A stretch of 50,887 bases of DNA, from the NCBI GenBank assembly GCA_021774195.1, contig JAJFJJ010000081.1, positions 1 through 50,887 on the forward strand. The letters are read 5' to 3'. A model generated the notes under the pieces. It worked only from the letters and a program-made list of their open reading frames with translations, made no database searches and was not told the origin of the DNA. This DNA is from Nitrosomonas sp. (GTDB taxonomy: Bacteria; Pseudomonadota; Gammaproteobacteria; Burkholderiales; Nitrosomonadaceae). A program made the translations under genes and the position numbers. This document shows, piece after piece, positions 35,531 through 47,941 of the stretch (position 1 is its first letter; every line of letters begins with the position of its first letter).

Positions 35531-36586
35531 CTATCCAGTGATTGAATGATTATCTTCCCACAGGTCGCCATTTAAGCCGGTTTTAGGCAAAGCAATACCA
35601 AAATGCTGGTAGGTGCAAGCCGTAGCCATGCGTCCGCGTGGAGTACGTTTGAGAAACCCCTGTTGAATCAGGTAGGGTTCCAATACATCTTCAATGGTGT
35701 CGCGTTCTTCGCTGATAGCAGCCGCTAGATTATCGACACCAACCGGCCCGCCGCTAAACTTTTCCAGTATCGCCAGCAACAGTTTTCTGTCCATAATATC
35801 TAGCCCGATTGCATCGACATCCAGCATGCTTAATGCCGAATCAGCTATTGGATGAGTAACATGCCCATCCGCTTTGACTTCGGCATAGTCCCGCACACGC
35901 CGCAGCAACCGATTGACAATCCGTGGCGTGCCGCGTGAACGACGAGCAATTTCAAACGCGCCATCTGAAGATATTTTTACATTTAACAATCCCGCTGAAC
36001 GAGTTACAATTTTACTCAATTCCTGCGGGGTATAAAACTCAAGGCGTGACACTATGCCGAAACGGTCACGCAGCGGATTGGTTAGCATACCAGCTCGTGT
36101 GGTTGCACCGACCAAGGTAAAAGGTGGCAAATCCAGCTTAACGGAACGTGCTGCCGGACCTTCACCAATCATAATATCAAGCTGATAGTCTTCCAGTGCC
36201 GGATATAAAATCTCTTCCACCATCGGGGACAGGCGATGAATTTCATCGATAAATAGCACATCATTCGGCTCAAGATTAGTCAGCAATGCCGCCAGGTCAC
36301 CTGGGCGCTCTAAAACCGGACCTGAGGTCTGGCGCAGATTGACGCCCATTTCTCGTGCAATGATATGAGCAAGTGTGGTTTTCCCCAGACCGGGCGGACC
36401 AAATAGCAACACATGATCCAATGCTTCATTACGACGTCTGGCCGCTTCAATAAAAATCTGCAGTTGTCCGCGAATTTTTTCCTGACCGACATATTCTTCC
36501 AGTTGTTTGGGACGCAGCGCACGCTCATGAATTTCTTCCTGTGAAGATGAAGCAGCGGCAGTTATCAGTCGGTCCGTTTCTATCAT
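35531..36586 (-). CDS. ruvB: Holliday junction branch-migration helicase RuvB
   Basis: A 351-aa AAA+ ATPase: Walker [14 protein letters not shown], Walker [10 protein letters not shown], sensor 1 [10 protein letters not shown], arginine finger region LRDRFGI, sensor 2 [13 protein letters not shown]-terminal winged helix with [13 protein letters not shown]. It drives branch migration with RuvA in recombinational repair. It is separated from ruvA by a 157-bp gap holding repeat D copy 2. Confidence 0.97.
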   Translation of the reverse strand: MIETDRLITAAASSSQEEIHERALRPKQLEEYVGQEKIRGQLQIFIEAARRRNEALDHVLLFGPPGLGKTTLAHIIAREMGVNLRQTSGPVLERPGDLAALLTNLEPNDVLFIDEIHRLSPMVEEILYPALEDYQLDIMIGEGPAARSVKLDLPPFTLVGATTRAGMLTNPLRDRFGIVSRLEFYTPQELSKIVTRSAGLLNVKISSDGAFEIARRSRGTPRIVNRLLRRVRDYAEVKADGHVTHPIADSALSMLDVDAIGLDIMDRKLLLAILEKFSGGPVGVDNLAAAISEERDTIEDVLEPYLIQQGFLKRTPRGRMATACTYQHFGIALPKTGLNGDLWEDNHSITG

Positions 36587-36636
36587 TTATTAATACTCTA
36601 GTAACTATTGTGTATATTGTAGTGACTGTTCTGATG

Positions 36637-36741
36637 CCCCTAAAGTTATCATTCCGAGGCACAAGTTGTGAGTTTACACGTGTAAATGACCGTTTTGTAA
36701 CACAAGAATGGTGAGTTTTATGAGCAAGCTGAATAGTGACA
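36637..36741 (-). repeat. Repeat D, copy 2: conserved element behind ruvA
   Basis: Read on the minus strand it starts a few bases after the ruvA stop: ACTATTCAGCTTGC, CACCATTCTTGTGTTACAAAA, then the perfect palindrome TTTACACGTGTAAA and CACAACTTGTGCCT, ending GGGGC. Same arrangement as copy 1 (14389-14492). Confidence 0.7.
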
Positions 36742-36743
36742 TT

Positions 36744-37328
36744 CTATTTTTCCTTTGAAAGGAATTGTAATGCTTGGCGTATGCCGTCGGAAACAGAGGA
36801 TTCCGTATTAATTTTCTTGATTGCCCAACCGGCTTCCCGTTCATTATAACCTAATGATAACAATGCATTGAGTATGTCGCTGTCATTATTTGGCGCAGCC
36901 ATAGTTCGGTCCATATTAATGGTGTCAGACTTCAATTTGTCACGAAGCTCCAGCAACAATCGTTCTGCCGTTTTCTTTCCTATTCCTGGAACTTTAACAA
37001 GACGTGCGCTATCCTGAGTCACTACAGCATGATGCAAGTCCGACACACTCAAACCAGAAAGTAATGCCAACGCGGTTCTGGCACCAACACCAGAAATTTT
37101 TACTAACTGACGAAATGCCTGGCGCTCTGTTTCTGTCGCAAACCCAAACAGCAGATGCACATCTTCACGGATGACCAGATGCGTGAACAACGTAGTTTGT
37201 TCACCGATTGCAGGCAAATCATAAAACGTGCTCATCGGCACATCGATTTCATAACCAATCCCTTGCACATCCAATAATAACTGAGGGGGTTGTTTTTCAA
37301 GCAATACACCGGATATACGACCAATCAT
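36744..37328 (-). CDS. ruvA: Holliday junction-binding protein RuvA
   Basis: A 194-aa protein: N-terminal OB fold ([13 protein letters not shown]), two helix-hairpin-helix motifs ([37 protein letters not shown]) and a C-terminal RuvB-binding domain ([15 protein letters not shown]). It forms the tetramer that grips the four-way junction. Its ATG lies inside the 5-bp target duplication of MITE A copy 4, which now separates it from ruvC. Confidence 0.97.
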   Translation of the reverse strand: MIGRISGVLLEKQPPQLLLDVQGIGYEIDVPMSTFYDLPAIGEQTTLFTHLVIREDVHLLFGFATETERQAFRQLVKISGVGARTALALLSGLSVSDLHHAVVTQDSARLVKVPGIGKKTAERLLLELRDKLKSDTINMDRTMAAPNNDSDILNALLSLGYNEREAGWAIKKINTESSVSDGIRQALQFLSKEK

Positions 37329-37561
37329 CCTAAAACTCCCAGTTGAGTGGTATTTAGCGTATGTTGTTGTTTCTTTCTAACAAGACGTAATGAAACACAA
37401 TAGCTTGTCATTACAACGAATTGTAACGCAGCAAGATATAAAGAACAGCGCGCTATCCGTATCATTTCGTATTTCATCTTTAAGACGAATGGTACAAACA
37501 CGATATTCTTTTCATTTCATAAGTTTTGCCATTATTGTAGCGACCAACTGAGGATTCTAGG
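37329..37561 (+). mobile_element. MITE family A, copy 4, between ruvC and ruvA
   Basis: A 233-bp element with ends CCTAAAACTCCCAGTTG and CAACTGAGGATTCTAGG, flanked by ATCAT (37324-37328) and GTCAT (37562-37566), a 5-bp duplication with one mismatch. The duplication contains the ruvA start codon on one side and the ruvC stop codon on the other, so the element entered an ATGA stop/start overlap. It is more diverged than the other copies, so it is probably the oldest insertion. Confidence 0.88.
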
Positions 37562-37562
37562 G

Positions 37563-38089
37563 TCATACGAGCCTTCCCCTTTTCATTCGATAGCCAACGG
37601 TAGAAATCCTGCCTAAACCAAGCCCCCCATGCGCATGGCAAATGGCGCAGGCCAACGCATCAGCCGCATCGGCTGTAGGACAACTGGTCAAGTTTAAAAT
37701 ACGCATCACCATTTGCTGCACCTGCTCTTTTTTTGCGTGACCATTCCCCACCACTGCTTGTTTGATTTGGAGCGCCGTATATTCGGATACATGCAGGTTA
37801 TTCAATACCGCAGCACAAATGGCTGCACCACGGGCTTGTCCTAACAGGAGTGTTGATTTAGGATTGATATTGACAAAAACCTGCTCAATAGCGACTTGGT
37901 CAGGTTGATATTGCGAGATAACTTCATGCAAATTATCCAAAATCAATTTCAGACGGTCCGGTAATGCACCTTCGGATGTTTTGACACACCCGCTACCGAC
38001 ATAAACCAGATGACTATCTTGTCTGTCAACAACACCAAAACCAGTTGCTCGCAAACCGGGGTCTATGCCAAGAATTCGGATTTTTTCAC
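37563..38089 (-). CDS. ruvC: Holliday junction resolvase RuvC, start codon out of frame
   Basis: The RuvC fold is intact: [13 protein letters not shown] (first catalytic Asp), VAIEQVFVN (Glu), [16 protein letters not shown] (C-terminal acids). The open frame reaches upstream through [10 protein letters not shown], but no ATG, GTG or TTG precedes the catalytic Asp. The first in-frame start would be TTG 38054, which loses the Asp and strand 1. A GTG at 38087-38089, well placed and followed by a run of six A (38081-38086), would give [12 protein letters not shown] if the run had seven A. So either one A was lost (mutation or sequencing error) or an unusual start (ATA/ATC) or slippage is used. 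It cuts Holliday junctions with RuvAB. The yebC stop lies 11 bp upstream of the GTG. Confidence 0.85.
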
Positions 38090-38100
38090 CTATAAAACTT

Positions 38101-38826
38101 CTATTCGTCCATCACTGCGGTGGTATAAACGTCCTGCACATCATCCAGATTTTCCAGTGCATCCAATAGTTTTTGCATCTTGATTACTTCATCACCGGTT
38201 AATTCCGTTTCATTAGTTGGCTTCATGGTGACTTCTGCAAGTTCCGACTCAAAACCAGCTTTTTCCAGTGCTTCTTTAACTACGATAAATTCATACGGTG
38301 CAGTAATCACTTCAATACTTCCGTCATCATTGCTAATAATATCTTCAGCACCACTTTCTAATGCAGCTTCCATCACAGCCTCCTCATCTGTTCCCGGCGC
38401 AAAAAGGATCTGCCCACAATGTTTAAATAGAAAAGAAACTGATCCATCTGTTCCTAGATTCCCGCCATGCTTAGTAAATGCATGGCGTACATCAGCAACA
38501 GTACGCATCCGATTATCCGTCATGCAATCCACCATAACAGCTGCACCAGAAACGCCATATCCTTCATAGCGGATTTCTTCGTAATTAACCCCTTCCAGAT
38601 CACCACTTCCTCGCTTGACCGCACGCTCTATATTATCCTTTGGCATATTCTGACCAAAAGCTTTATCCATCGCTAAGCGTAAACGTGGATTACTGTCCGG
38701 ATCTCCGCCACCCATACGTGCAGCGACCGTTATCTCTTTAATAAGACGAGTAAAAATCTTACCGCGCTTTGCATCCTGCGCTGCTTTTTTGTGCTTGATA
38801 TTAGCCCATTTACTATGACCTGCCAT
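38101..38826 (-). CDS. yebC: YebC/TACO1 family protein
   Basis: A 241-aa protein starting [19 protein letters not shown], the typical YebC signature, with [23 protein letters not shown] and the acidic C-terminus [15 protein letters not shown]. Members were described as transcription regulators and more recently as factors that relieve ribosome stalling at proline stretches. Full length. First gene of the yebC-ruvC unit, as in many proteobacteria. Confidence 0.96.
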   Translation of the reverse strand: MAGHSKWANIKHKKAAQDAKRGKIFTRLIKEITVAARMGGGDPDSNPRLRLAMDKAFGQNMPKDNIERAVKRGSGDLEGVNYEEIRYEGYGVSGAAVMVDCMTDNRMRTVADVRHAFTKHGGNLGTDGSVSFLFKHCGQILFAPGTDEEAVMEAALESGAEDIISNDDGSIEVITAPYEFIVVKEALEKAGFESELAEVTMKPTNETELTGDEVIKMQKLLDALENLDDVQDVYTTAVMDE

Positions 38827-39030
38827 AATCTAAATCCTGAATAATGTGGCGTTATATTACCACCCTCAACCCTAGGGATAAAGTAGCAACCATCTATACG
38901 CCAAGCAACCGGTTATTCGACGGTAACAGCCGTAGCTAAACGACGTGAATTATCTATATTCCCGCCCTTTCTCAAAGCTAAGACATCAAAATATAAAAAG
39001 AAACAACAAAGCGCACAAAACAATCTAAAA

Positions 39031-40404
39031 TCATTTCTTTTGTTTTACAGGCCGCCGCCAGCCTGCAATGCTAATCTGCTTAGGTCTGGACAAGGAAAGT
39101 GTATCCGCCAGAGTATCTTTCGTAATTGTTGAGCCAGCACCTATGGTTGATCCTTTCGCTACTGTCACAGGCGCAACTAACTGCGTATCCGACCCAACAA
39201 AGACATCATCTTCTATGATCGTTTTATATTTATTAGCACCATCATAATTACACGTTATCGTCCCTGCACCAATATTTACCTTCTCACCCATTATGGTGTC
39301 ACCGATATAACTGAGATGATTCGCTTTGCTACCACTAGCAATCTGGCTATTTTTAACTTCTACAAAATTACCAATATGAACATGATCCGCGAGTTTTGTG
39401 CCTGGGCGTATCCTTGCATAAGGGCCAATCTTGCAGCACTCTCCAATTTCAGCTTCTTCCATCAAACTGTAAGAATCAATTATGGTACCTGCTGATACCT
39501 TAACATTCTTCAATGTACAATGGCCTTTGATTTTGACATGATCTGCTAAATGCACATTCCCCTCAAAGATACAGTCAATATCAATTTCAACATCTGATCC
39601 ACAGAGCAAATCACCACGAATCTCAATCCGGTTTGGGTCTGCAAGTGTTACACCTTGATCAAGGAGTTTATTCGCAATCTCACGTTGATAAATTCGTTCA
39701 AGCTCGGCTAATTGGCGCTTACTATTTACGCCCATTGTCTCCCAAAAATCTGCAGGACGACTCGAAATAACGGACACACCTTGATCAACCGCCATCGCTA
39801 TAATATCTGTTAGATAGTATTCTTTCTGCTCATTGTTGTCATCAAGTTTAGACAGCCAAAGATGCAAATAGCGATTCGGAATAATCATTATCCCGGTATT
39901 GATTTCTTGTATCTTCAGCTGTTCGATGTTCGCATCTTTTTGCTCGACAATTGCGGCGACCTCTTTTGTTACTGGATCTCTAACAATTCTGCCGTAACCA
40001 TCAGGATTCTGAAGTTTCGCTGTCAATAGTGCGCAATATTGATTCTGAGTCGTATCAATTAATTTTCTTAACGTATCGAGACGAGCTAAGGGCACATCAC
40101 CATACAAGACTAAAGTTAGCCCATCCTGATCTAACAACGATTCTGCTTGCTGTAACGCATGACCAGTACCTAATTGCTCGCGCTGCTCGATCCAAACCAA
40201 ATCGTTACCACTCGTTGCTTGTTTGACTGTCTCTCCACCATGTCCGTAAACAACCAAAATTTTGCTAGGTGATAGCAATCTAGCGGTATCTATCACATGT
40301 TGCAACAAAGACTTTCCAGCCATATGATGAAGCACTTTTGGCAATGAAGATCGCATACGCGTCCCTGCACCAGCAGCAAGGATTACTATATTTAAATTAA
40401 GCAT
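39031..40404 (-). CDS. glmU: Bifunctional GlmU (GlcNAc-1-P uridyltransferase/acetyltransferase)
   Basis: A 457-aa protein. N-terminal pyrophosphorylase domain (VILAAGAGTRMRSSLPKVLH, then EQLGTGHALQQA, LYGDVPL) and C-terminal left-handed beta-helix acetyltransferase (hexapeptide repeats, GPYARIRPGTKL, HLSYIGD, GAGTITCNYDGANK, TIGAGSTI). It makes UDP-GlcNAc for peptidoglycan and lipid A. It follows atpC with a 391-bp gap that contains element F and the atp terminator, so it needs its own promoter. Confidence 0.97.
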   Translation of the reverse strand: MLNLNIVILAAGAGTRMRSSLPKVLHHMAGKSLLQHVIDTARLLSPSKILVVYGHGGETVKQATSGNDLVWIEQREQLGTGHALQQAESLLDQDGLTLVLYGDVPLARLDTLRKLIDTTQNQYCALLTAKLQNPDGYGRIVRDPVTKEVAAIVEQKDANIEQLKIQEINTGIMIIPNRYLHLWLSKLDDNNEQKEYYLTDIIAMAVDQGVSVISSRPADFWETMGVNSKRQLAELERIYQREIANKLLDQGVTLADPNRIEIRGDLLCGSDVEIDIDCIFEGNVHLADHVKIKGHCTLKNVKVSAGTIIDSYSLMEEAEIGECCKIGPYARIRPGTKLADHVHIGNFVEVKNSQIASGSKANHLSYIGDTIMGEKVNIGAGTITCNYDGANKYKTIIEDDVFVGSDTQLVAPVTVAKGSTIGAGSTITKDTLADTLSLSRPKQISIAGWRRPVKQKK

Positions 40405-40566
40405 GTTATATCCTTACAGATTACAAAACGAATATTTACCATAGCGGTAATCTATAAACCTCTAATTGCTACTTACTTGTTACTAATTACAGATATCTTT
40501 TGCATTACACTTAGCTAATAGTACAGCAACCAACACATCCTTCTACTAACTTCTCTGGATTATATA

Positions 40567-40731
40567 CAGGAGGCTGTCCGAGAATAGTAATCGTAGCGAA
40601 GGGAAGCCATTTTGAGACAGATTTTTTGGTCATTAGAGGCGAATAGTTGTTCTATTTAACTAAAATGACCGGAAAATATGGCCATAATGGCTTTCCTGCA
40701 GTAGATTATTCTATTCTCGGACAACCTCCTG
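40567..40731 (+). mobile_element. MITE-like element F between atpC and glmU
   Basis: A 165-bp element with 21-bp terminal inverted repeats (one mismatch), beginning CAGGAGGCTGTCCGAGAAT and ending in the complement. Nested inverted repeats lie inside (AGCCATT / AATGGCT; GGTCATT / AAATGACC), so nearly the whole element can form one long hairpin. No ORF, no certain target duplication, single copy here. Confidence 0.75.
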
Positions 40732-40751
40732 CCTTCGTATGGATCTCACAC

Positions 40752-40778
40752 AAAAAAAGGCGACCTAGGCCGCCTTTA
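40752..40778 (-). terminator. Rho-independent terminator of the atp operon
   Basis: On the minus strand AAAGGCG, 8-nt loop, CGCCTTT followed by more T; it begins 18 bp after the atpC stop codon. Confidence 0.9.
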
Positions 40779-40795
40779 ATTATTTTGAGTAAAGA

Positions 40796-41221
40796 CTATT
40801 GATGTCCCCGTTTCCTTAGCTTGTCAATCGCAGCAAGCTGCGCCATTGCGTCACTTAGTTCAGCCTGGGCACGTGCATAATCTAGTTCTGATTCACGGTT
40901 CTTTAATGCTTCTTCTGCAGCACGTTTCGCTTCAATTGCTTTGGCTTCATCCAAATCATGACTGCGCACAGCAGTATCAGCAAGAATTGTTACAATATCA
41001 GGTTGAACTTCAAGCATACCGCCAGAAACATAAATCATTTCTTCTTCTTTTAGTTGTGCCTTAATACGAACCATACCTGATTTAATTCTAGTCAGCATAG
41101 GTGTGTGACGCGGGTAAATACCCACTTCACCCATTTGAGCTGGCGCAACCAAGAACTCCACTGGTCCAGCATAAATTGATTCCTCAGCGCTAACGATATC
41201 AAGGTGAAAAATAGTTCCCAT
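40796..41221 (-). CDS. atpC: ATP synthase epsilon subunit
   Basis: A 141-aa protein: N-terminal beta sandwich ([34 protein letters not shown]) and C-terminal two-helix hairpin ([13 protein letters not shown]...[20 protein letters not shown]), which can inhibit ATP hydrolysis. Last gene of the operon, 17 bp after atpD. Confidence 0.97.
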   Translation of the reverse strand: MGTIFHLDIVSAEESIYAGPVEFLVAPAQMGEVGIYPRHTPMLTRIKSGMVRIKAQLKEEEMIYVSGGMLEVQPDIVTILADTAVRSHDLDEAKAIEAKRAAEEALKNRESELDYARAQAELSDAMAQLAAIDKLRKRGHQ

Positions 41222-41238
41222 TTTATTTTCTCAATTTT

Positions 41239-42627
<1,389 letters not shown>

Positions 42628-42643
42628 CTAAATGCTAAAATTT

Positions 42644-43528
42644 TTAAACAGCTGCTGCGCCACCAACAATCTCTGATAATTCCTTCGTAATCGCTGCTTG
42701 TCGAGACTTATTGTAGATCAGCGTCAACTCATCAATAACACTACTTGCGTTATCAGAAGCAGCTTTCATCGCAACCATACGAGCTGATTGCTCAGACGCC
42801 ATATTTTCCGTAAGCGCTTGGTAAATTAACGCTTCAACGTAACGCACCATGATATCGTCAATAACCGGCTTTGCTTCAGGTTCGTAGATATAATCCCACG
42901 CTGCTTTAGGCTGATCATTCTGTTGATCACCTTCGTGCATTTTTTCATCTGATAATGGCAGCAATTTCTCCATTACAGGCTCCTGCTTCATGGTATTAAT
43001 AAACCGATTATAGAAAATATAGACTTGATCAAAGCGGTCTTCATTATAACCATCCAGAACCACCTTCACAGCACCGATCAAACGCTCCATATCCGGCTTG
43101 TCACCGAGTCCTATAACCTGTGAGATTACATTAGCGTTTATCCTGCTCATAAAACCCAAGCCTTTATTGCCAATACAGGAGACTTCTAATTCCTCCCCAT
43201 CGGCTTCCCAAGCTTTCATCTCACCGACAACTTTACGCAAAACATTGGTATTCAATCCACCGCATAAACCTTTGTCGGATGTCACGACAATGATACCAAT
43301 TCGCTTGACAGTGTTTCTTTCTATCAGAAAAGGGTGGCGATACTCGGTGTTCGCACCACTCATGTGTGCAGCAACATTTCTAATCTTCTCACCGTATGGC
43401 CTAGCTTTCTTCATACGATCCTGAGCTTTACGCATTTTAGATGCTGCGACCATTTCCATGGCACGCGTTATCTTTTGCGTATTTTTAACGCTTTTAATTT
43501 TATTGCGTATTTCTCTGCTACCGGCCAT
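42644..43528 (-). CDS. atpG: ATP synthase gamma subunit
   Basis: A 294-aa protein with the N- and C-terminal coiled-coil helices of the central stalk ([20 protein letters not shown] at the start; [20 protein letters not shown] near the end) and the Rossmann-like middle ([13 protein letters not shown]). Starts 3 bp after the atpA stop codon. Confidence 0.98.
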   Translation of the reverse strand: MAGSREIRNKIKSVKNTQKITRAMEMVAASKMRKAQDRMKKARPYGEKIRNVAAHMSGANTEYRHPFLIERNTVKRIGIIVVTSDKGLCGGLNTNVLRKVVGEMKAWEADGEELEVSCIGNKGLGFMSRINANVISQVIGLGDKPDMERLIGAVKVVLDGYNEDRFDQVYIFYNRFINTMKQEPVMEKLLPLSDEKMHEGDQQNDQPKAAWDYIYEPEAKPVIDDIMVRYVEALIYQALTENMASEQSARMVAMKAASDNASSVIDELTLIYNKSRQAAITKELSEIVGGAAAV

Positions 43529-43531
43529 TGT

Positions 43532-45073
43532 TTAGTAAGTTCCGTTTTTCTTGAATTCTTGAATCGCAGCATCTAATTCTTTTTCTGTATCAGCATCAAG
43601 CTCTTTGCTTGATTCTATTTTTTCAAGAATTTGTCCATGCTGCCCACGAATATAGCTTTTTAATGCAGATTCAAATGCTAATGCGCGATTCACTTCTACG
43701 TCATCAAAATAGCCATTATTAATCGCATATAACGTTAAAGCCATTTCAGAAATACTGAGCGTCGCGTACTGTGGTTGCTTCATTAACTCGGTTGCCATTT
43801 TTCCGCGTTCCAACTGTTTACGTGTCGCCTCATCCAAATCTGAAGCAAACTGTGCAAACGCTGCCAATTCACGGTACTGCGCTAACGCAAGTCGAATACC
43901 ACCACCAAGTTTTTTAATTACTTTTGTTTGTGCTGCACCACCAACACGAGAAACTGAAACGCCAGCATTAATTGCTGGCCGTATCCCCGCATTAAATAGA
44001 TCTGTTTCCAAAAATATTTGACCATCCGTAATAGAAATCACATTAGTCGGAACGAAAGCCGTCACGTCACCCGCTTGTGTTTCAATAATTGGCAATGCCG
44101 TTAAAGAACCAGTTTTTCCTTTAACTGCACCATTAGTCGCTTTCTCAACATAGTCCTCACTGACTCTCGCAGCTCTTTCCAATAAACGCGAATGTAAATA
44201 AAACACGTCGCCTGGGTATGCCTCACGTCCTGGTGGTCGTCTTAAAAGCAATGAAACTTGTCTATAGGCCCAAGCTTGTTTAGTCAAGTCATCATAAACG
44301 ATTAATGCATCTTGTCCTTTATCACGAAAATATTCACCCATCGTGCAACCCGAATAAGGTGCGATAAATTGCAATGCTGCTGACTCCGACGCTGTTGCCG
44401 CAACCACAATGGTGTATTCCATGGCGCCATGCTCTTCGAGTTTACGCACAACATTAGAAATCGATGATGCCTTCTGACCAATAGCGACATAGATGCAGAT
44501 CATGTCCTGGCCTTTTTGATTAATAATGGCATCAATCGCTACCGCTGTCTTACCTGTCTGTCGATCACCAATGATCAATTCACGCTGTCCACGTCCTACA
44601 GGCACCATTGAATCGACTGATTTTAATCCGGTTTGAACCGGTTGATCAACTGATTTTCTCCAAATAACACCTGGCGCAATCTTTTCAATCGGCTCAGATT
44701 GATCAGATGTAACAGGCCCTTTTCCATCAATTGGCTGCCCCAATGAGTTCACGACACGTCCTAGCAAGCCTTCGCCAACTGGTACCTCAAGAATCCTACC
44801 AGTACACTTTACAATATCACCTTCGGAGATGTGCTCATATGCACCCATTACAACGGCACCAACAGAGTCACGCTCTAAATTTAATGCCAACCCGAATGTA
44901 TTCCCCGGAAACTCAAGCATTTCTCCTTGCATCACATCTGACAAACCATGTATTCGCACAATACCGTCAGTTACTGAAACAATAGTCCCTTGAGTGCGAA
45001 CTTCTGCTGTATCAGCAAGTCCTTCTATCCTATTTTTAATCAGCTCACTGATTTCGGATGGATTTAACTGCAT
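43532..45073 (-). CDS. atpA: ATP synthase alpha subunit
   Basis: A 513-aa protein with P-loop [36 protein letters not shown] and the conserved N-terminal [14 protein letters not shown]. Full length and typical; the non-catalytic nucleotide site is intact. Confidence 0.98.
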   Translation of the reverse strand: MQLNPSEISELIKNRIEGLADTAEVRTQGTIVSVTDGIVRIHGLSDVMQGEMLEFPGNTFGLALNLERDSVGAVVMGAYEHISEGDIVKCTGRILEVPVGEGLLGRVVNSLGQPIDGKGPVTSDQSEPIEKIAPGVIWRKSVDQPVQTGLKSVDSMVPVGRGQRELIIGDRQTGKTAVAIDAIINQKGQDMICIYVAIGQKASSISNVVRKLEEHGAMEYTIVVAATASESAALQFIAPYSGCTMGEYFRDKGQDALIVYDDLTKQAWAYRQVSLLLRRPPGREAYPGDVFYLHSRLLERAARVSEDYVEKATNGAVKGKTGSLTALPIIETQAGDVTAFVPTNVISITDGQIFLETDLFNAGIRPAINAGVSVSRVGGAAQTKVIKKLGGGIRLALAQYRELAAFAQFASDLDEATRKQLERGKMATELMKQPQYATLSISEMALTLYAINNGYFDDVEVNRALAFESALKSYIRGQHGQILEKIESSKELDADTEKELDAAIQEFKKNGTY

Positions 45074-45085
45074 TTCTTTTAACTC

Positions 45086-45622
45086 CTAGCTTTTAAGTGA
45101 AACGGCCATGGATTCAAGTTTAGCGCGCACTGAGGTATCGAGAACTTCATCACCTATCTCGACTTTAACCCCCCCAATCAATTCAGGGTCGACACTCACT
45201 TTGGCTTCAATCTTGCTCTTGAATTTTTGCTCAAGGTCGCTTACCAATTTTTTAAGTTGCCTATCATTTATAGCAAAAGCAGTAATGATTTTTGCTTCAA
45301 GAACACCATCATGCTGCGCCTTAAGCTGCTCAAATATTTGACTTATTTGTGGCAGAACTTCGACACGGTTGTTTTCAGCCAATAACGTCAAAAGATTCTT
45401 TCCTTCATCATTGAACACTCTCTTACCTGCCTCTATCAACAACTCACCCAATTGCTTTGCTGACACAGCCGGATTTCCAACAAGCAATTTAATTTGCTCA
45501 TCTTCAGCTAATGCAGCCGCATAATCCAACATACGCGACCATTCATTCAATGTGTTTTTATTTACAGCATGCTTATAGACAGCATCAGCATATGGTCTTG
45601 CAACTGTGATCGCTTCAGCCAT
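45086..45622 (-). CDS. atpH: ATP synthase delta subunit
   Basis: A 178-aa peripheral-stalk protein: N-terminal helical domain (ARPYADAVYKHAVNKN) and C-terminal VDPELIGGVKVEIGDEVLDTSVRAKLESM. Its ATG overlaps the atpF stop by one base (TAATG). Confidence 0.97.
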   Translation of the reverse strand: MAEAITVARPYADAVYKHAVNKNTLNEWSRMLDYAAALAEDEQIKLLVGNPAVSAKQLGELLIEAGKRVFNDEGKNLLTLLAENNRVEVLPQISQIFEQLKAQHDGVLEAKIITAFAINDRQLKKLVSDLEQKFKSKIEAKVSVDPELIGGVKVEIGDEVLDTSVRAKLESMAVSLKS

Positions 45623-46095
45623 TATTTTAATTCTTCCTCAATAGACGCAAGCAAATCTGCATGCGCATTGGCATCAACTTCCCGACGCAGAATTTTAGTC
45701 GCTCCAGCGACCGCTAATTGCGAAACATGTTGGCGCAGTTCTTCTTTTGCACTAAATACTTCATTTTCTATTTCTGCTTTTGCGCCAGAAATAATTCGAT
45801 CACCTTCTTGCTTCGCTGTATTTTTAGCTTCTTCAACTACTTCAGCTGCTCTTTTCTCTGCTTGTGAAATAATTTCAGATGCTTGTTGTTTTGCGTCCTT
45901 TAACACATCAGATGAGCGCTGACTTGCTAATTCTAGCTCATGCCGTCCACGCTCCCCTGCTGCCAACCCATCTGCTATGGTTTTCTGACGCTCCTCAATT
46001 GCTTTGAGCAAAGGCGGCCATACAAATTTAACCGTAAACCAGATGAAGATCGAAAAAGCTAACGCCTGTGAAATTAATGTAAAGTTAATATCCAT
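45622..46095 (-). CDS. atpF: ATP synthase subunit b
   Basis: A 157-aa protein with one N-terminal membrane helix ([20 protein letters not shown]) and a long charged coiled coil, the peripheral stalk dimer. It ends in the TAATG overlap with atpH. Confidence 0.97.
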   Translation of the reverse strand: MDINFTLISQALAFSIFIWFTVKFVWPPLLKAIEERQKTIADGLAAGERGRHELELASQRSSDVLKDAKQQASEIISQAEKRAAEVVEEAKNTAKQEGDRIISGAKAEIENEVFSAKEELRQHVSQLAVAGATKILRREVDANAHADLLASIEEELK

Positions 46096-46131
46096 GACCA
46101 GCCCATTTATTGATTCTAAACATCGGCACTA

Positions 46132-46425
<294 letters not shown>

Positions 46426-46457
46426 TTAATAATTTTGCAACAAATAAAACTTATATT

Positions 46458-47267
46458 TTAATGTGATTCATGCGCCATTGATATGTACACCACAGCAAGC
46501 ATCATAAAGATAAACGCCTGCAATGTAACAATTAAAATATGAAAGATTGCCCAGCCAGCACCAAGGAACACACCAAAGAACGTCCCAACAACACCGGTAG
46601 CCGCCCACATACCGATTAACAAGAATATAATCTCTCCCGCGTAAATATTACCAAACAAACGCAGAGAATGGGATAACGGCTTGGAAACATATTCAATAAA
46701 GTTGAATAACAAATTCAGTATCCAAAGCAGCGGGTTCTTTCCAAATGGCGTACAAAACAACTCATGCATCCATCCACCCAAGCCTTTTACCTTAATACTG
46801 AAGAAAATCATCAGGAAGAAGATGGAAAGCGCAAGTGCAAATGTGGTATTAACGTCCGTTGTTGGCACTGTTTTCCAGTAATTTAGCCCGAACACATGCT
46901 CATATATCCAGGCCATAATATCAATTGGCAGGATATCCATTGTATTCATTAACAATACCCAGACAAAAATAGTTAGTGCCGTAGGCGCAACAAATACATG
47001 CCGATTACCATGAAATGAATTTTTTACTTCATTATCAATAAACTCAACCGTCAGTTCAACAAAAGCTTGGCGTTTTGTTGGCACTCCCGGCGTTGCTTTA
47101 CGAACTACCAGCCAAATAAACCCGATTCCTATAAACCCCAAAATGATCGATGTTACCAATGTATCAATATGCAAAGTCCAAAACGGATCTTCACCAAATT
47201 GTGTTGAATAGTAGGTTAGGTGATGCTCAATATACGATGTTGGAGTTAATTCTTTATCAGCCGCCAT
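46458..47267 (-). CDS. atpB: ATP synthase subunit a
   Basis: A 269-aa, about five-helix protein with the essential arginine in [20 protein letters not shown] and the C-terminal [21 protein letters not shown]. It forms the proton half-channels against the c ring. Confidence 0.97.
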   Translation of the reverse strand: MAADKELTPTSYIEHHLTYYSTQFGEDPFWTLHIDTLVTSIILGFIGIGFIWLVVRKATPGVPTKRQAFVELTVEFIDNEVKNSFHGNRHVFVAPTALTIFVWVLLMNTMDILPIDIMAWIYEHVFGLNYWKTVPTTDVNTTFALALSIFFLMIFFSIKVKGLGGWMHELFCTPFGKNPLLWILNLLFNFIEYVSKPLSHSLRLFGNIYAGEIIFLLIGMWAATGVVGTFFGVFLGAGWAIFHILIVTLQAFIFMMLAVVYISMAHESH

Positions 47268-47290
47268 TTGTTGCCACTCTAAAAGTTGAT

Positions 47291-47671
47291 CTATTCTTTC
47301 TTTAAATTATCTGACACAAGCAATGCCATACTCTGTACCAGCACTGCTGCAATAAATGTTCCTATAAATGCAAACGCATTAACATCCTCATAAAACTTGA
47401 ACACTAGCCATAATAGGATGATTGTTAATATAATCTTTACTGCTTCAGCTCTTAATGCTGTTCTTATTGTTCCTCCAGCCGAATATCCTTTATGGCGAGA
47501 AACAATCAGTGCGAAGGCTGCTGAGGATACTATGCTAACTGACCCACCGAGAAATGCCGATATTGCGCTCTGTAGCTCAAACAAAAACCCCAACAACACT
47601 GCTATGACTATCGTTAGCAGTAACTGCCAGCGTAGAATTATCCTTAGCGGCCTGTTTTGTATCCAAGACAT
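47291..47671 (-). CDS. atpI: ATP synthase subunit I
   Basis: A 126-aa protein with four membrane helices, including [28 protein letters not shown] and [21 protein letters not shown]. AtpI helps assemble the c ring and may carry Mg2+. GAGG lies 5 nt before the ATG. First gene of the operon. Confidence 0.92.
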   Translation of the reverse strand: MSWIQNRPLRIILRWQLLLTIVIAVLLGFLFELQSAISAFLGGSVSIVSSAAFALIVSRHKGYSAGGTIRTALRAEAVKIILTIILLWLVFKFYEDVNAFAFIGTFIAAVLVQSMALLVSDNLKKE

Positions 47672-47727
47672 TTCATCCTCTATCTTAGGAGCAGGCGATT
47701 AGAATAACCACACCCAGAAAAACGCGC

Positions 47728-47756
47728 ATTCTATCCTGATTAGATAATCTCGTCAA
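47728..47756 (-). promoter_or_regulatory. Sigma-70 promoter of the atp operon
   Basis: On the minus strand TTGACG, 17-bp spacer, TAGAAT, 57 bp upstream of the atpI ATG. Five of six matches in each box with ideal spacing. Confidence 0.75.
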
Positions 47757-47941
47757 TTCATGTTACGTTCGATTTGTGGAATTTATGTCTTTTTACCAAC
47801 CAATCTAGTTATTAAAAAACACGTAAAAATTCGAGCATCTTATTTTTATTAGCTTTCAATCATTTAACAAATCAACCCGAGCATTTTTTTATTTGTGACT
47901 TTGGCAACAAAAAGACAGAAAACCAACAACCTAAATGCAAA

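Noticed and set aside
38180..38569. 129-codon frame opposite yebC
   Set aside because: Antisense shadow of a highly conserved gene.
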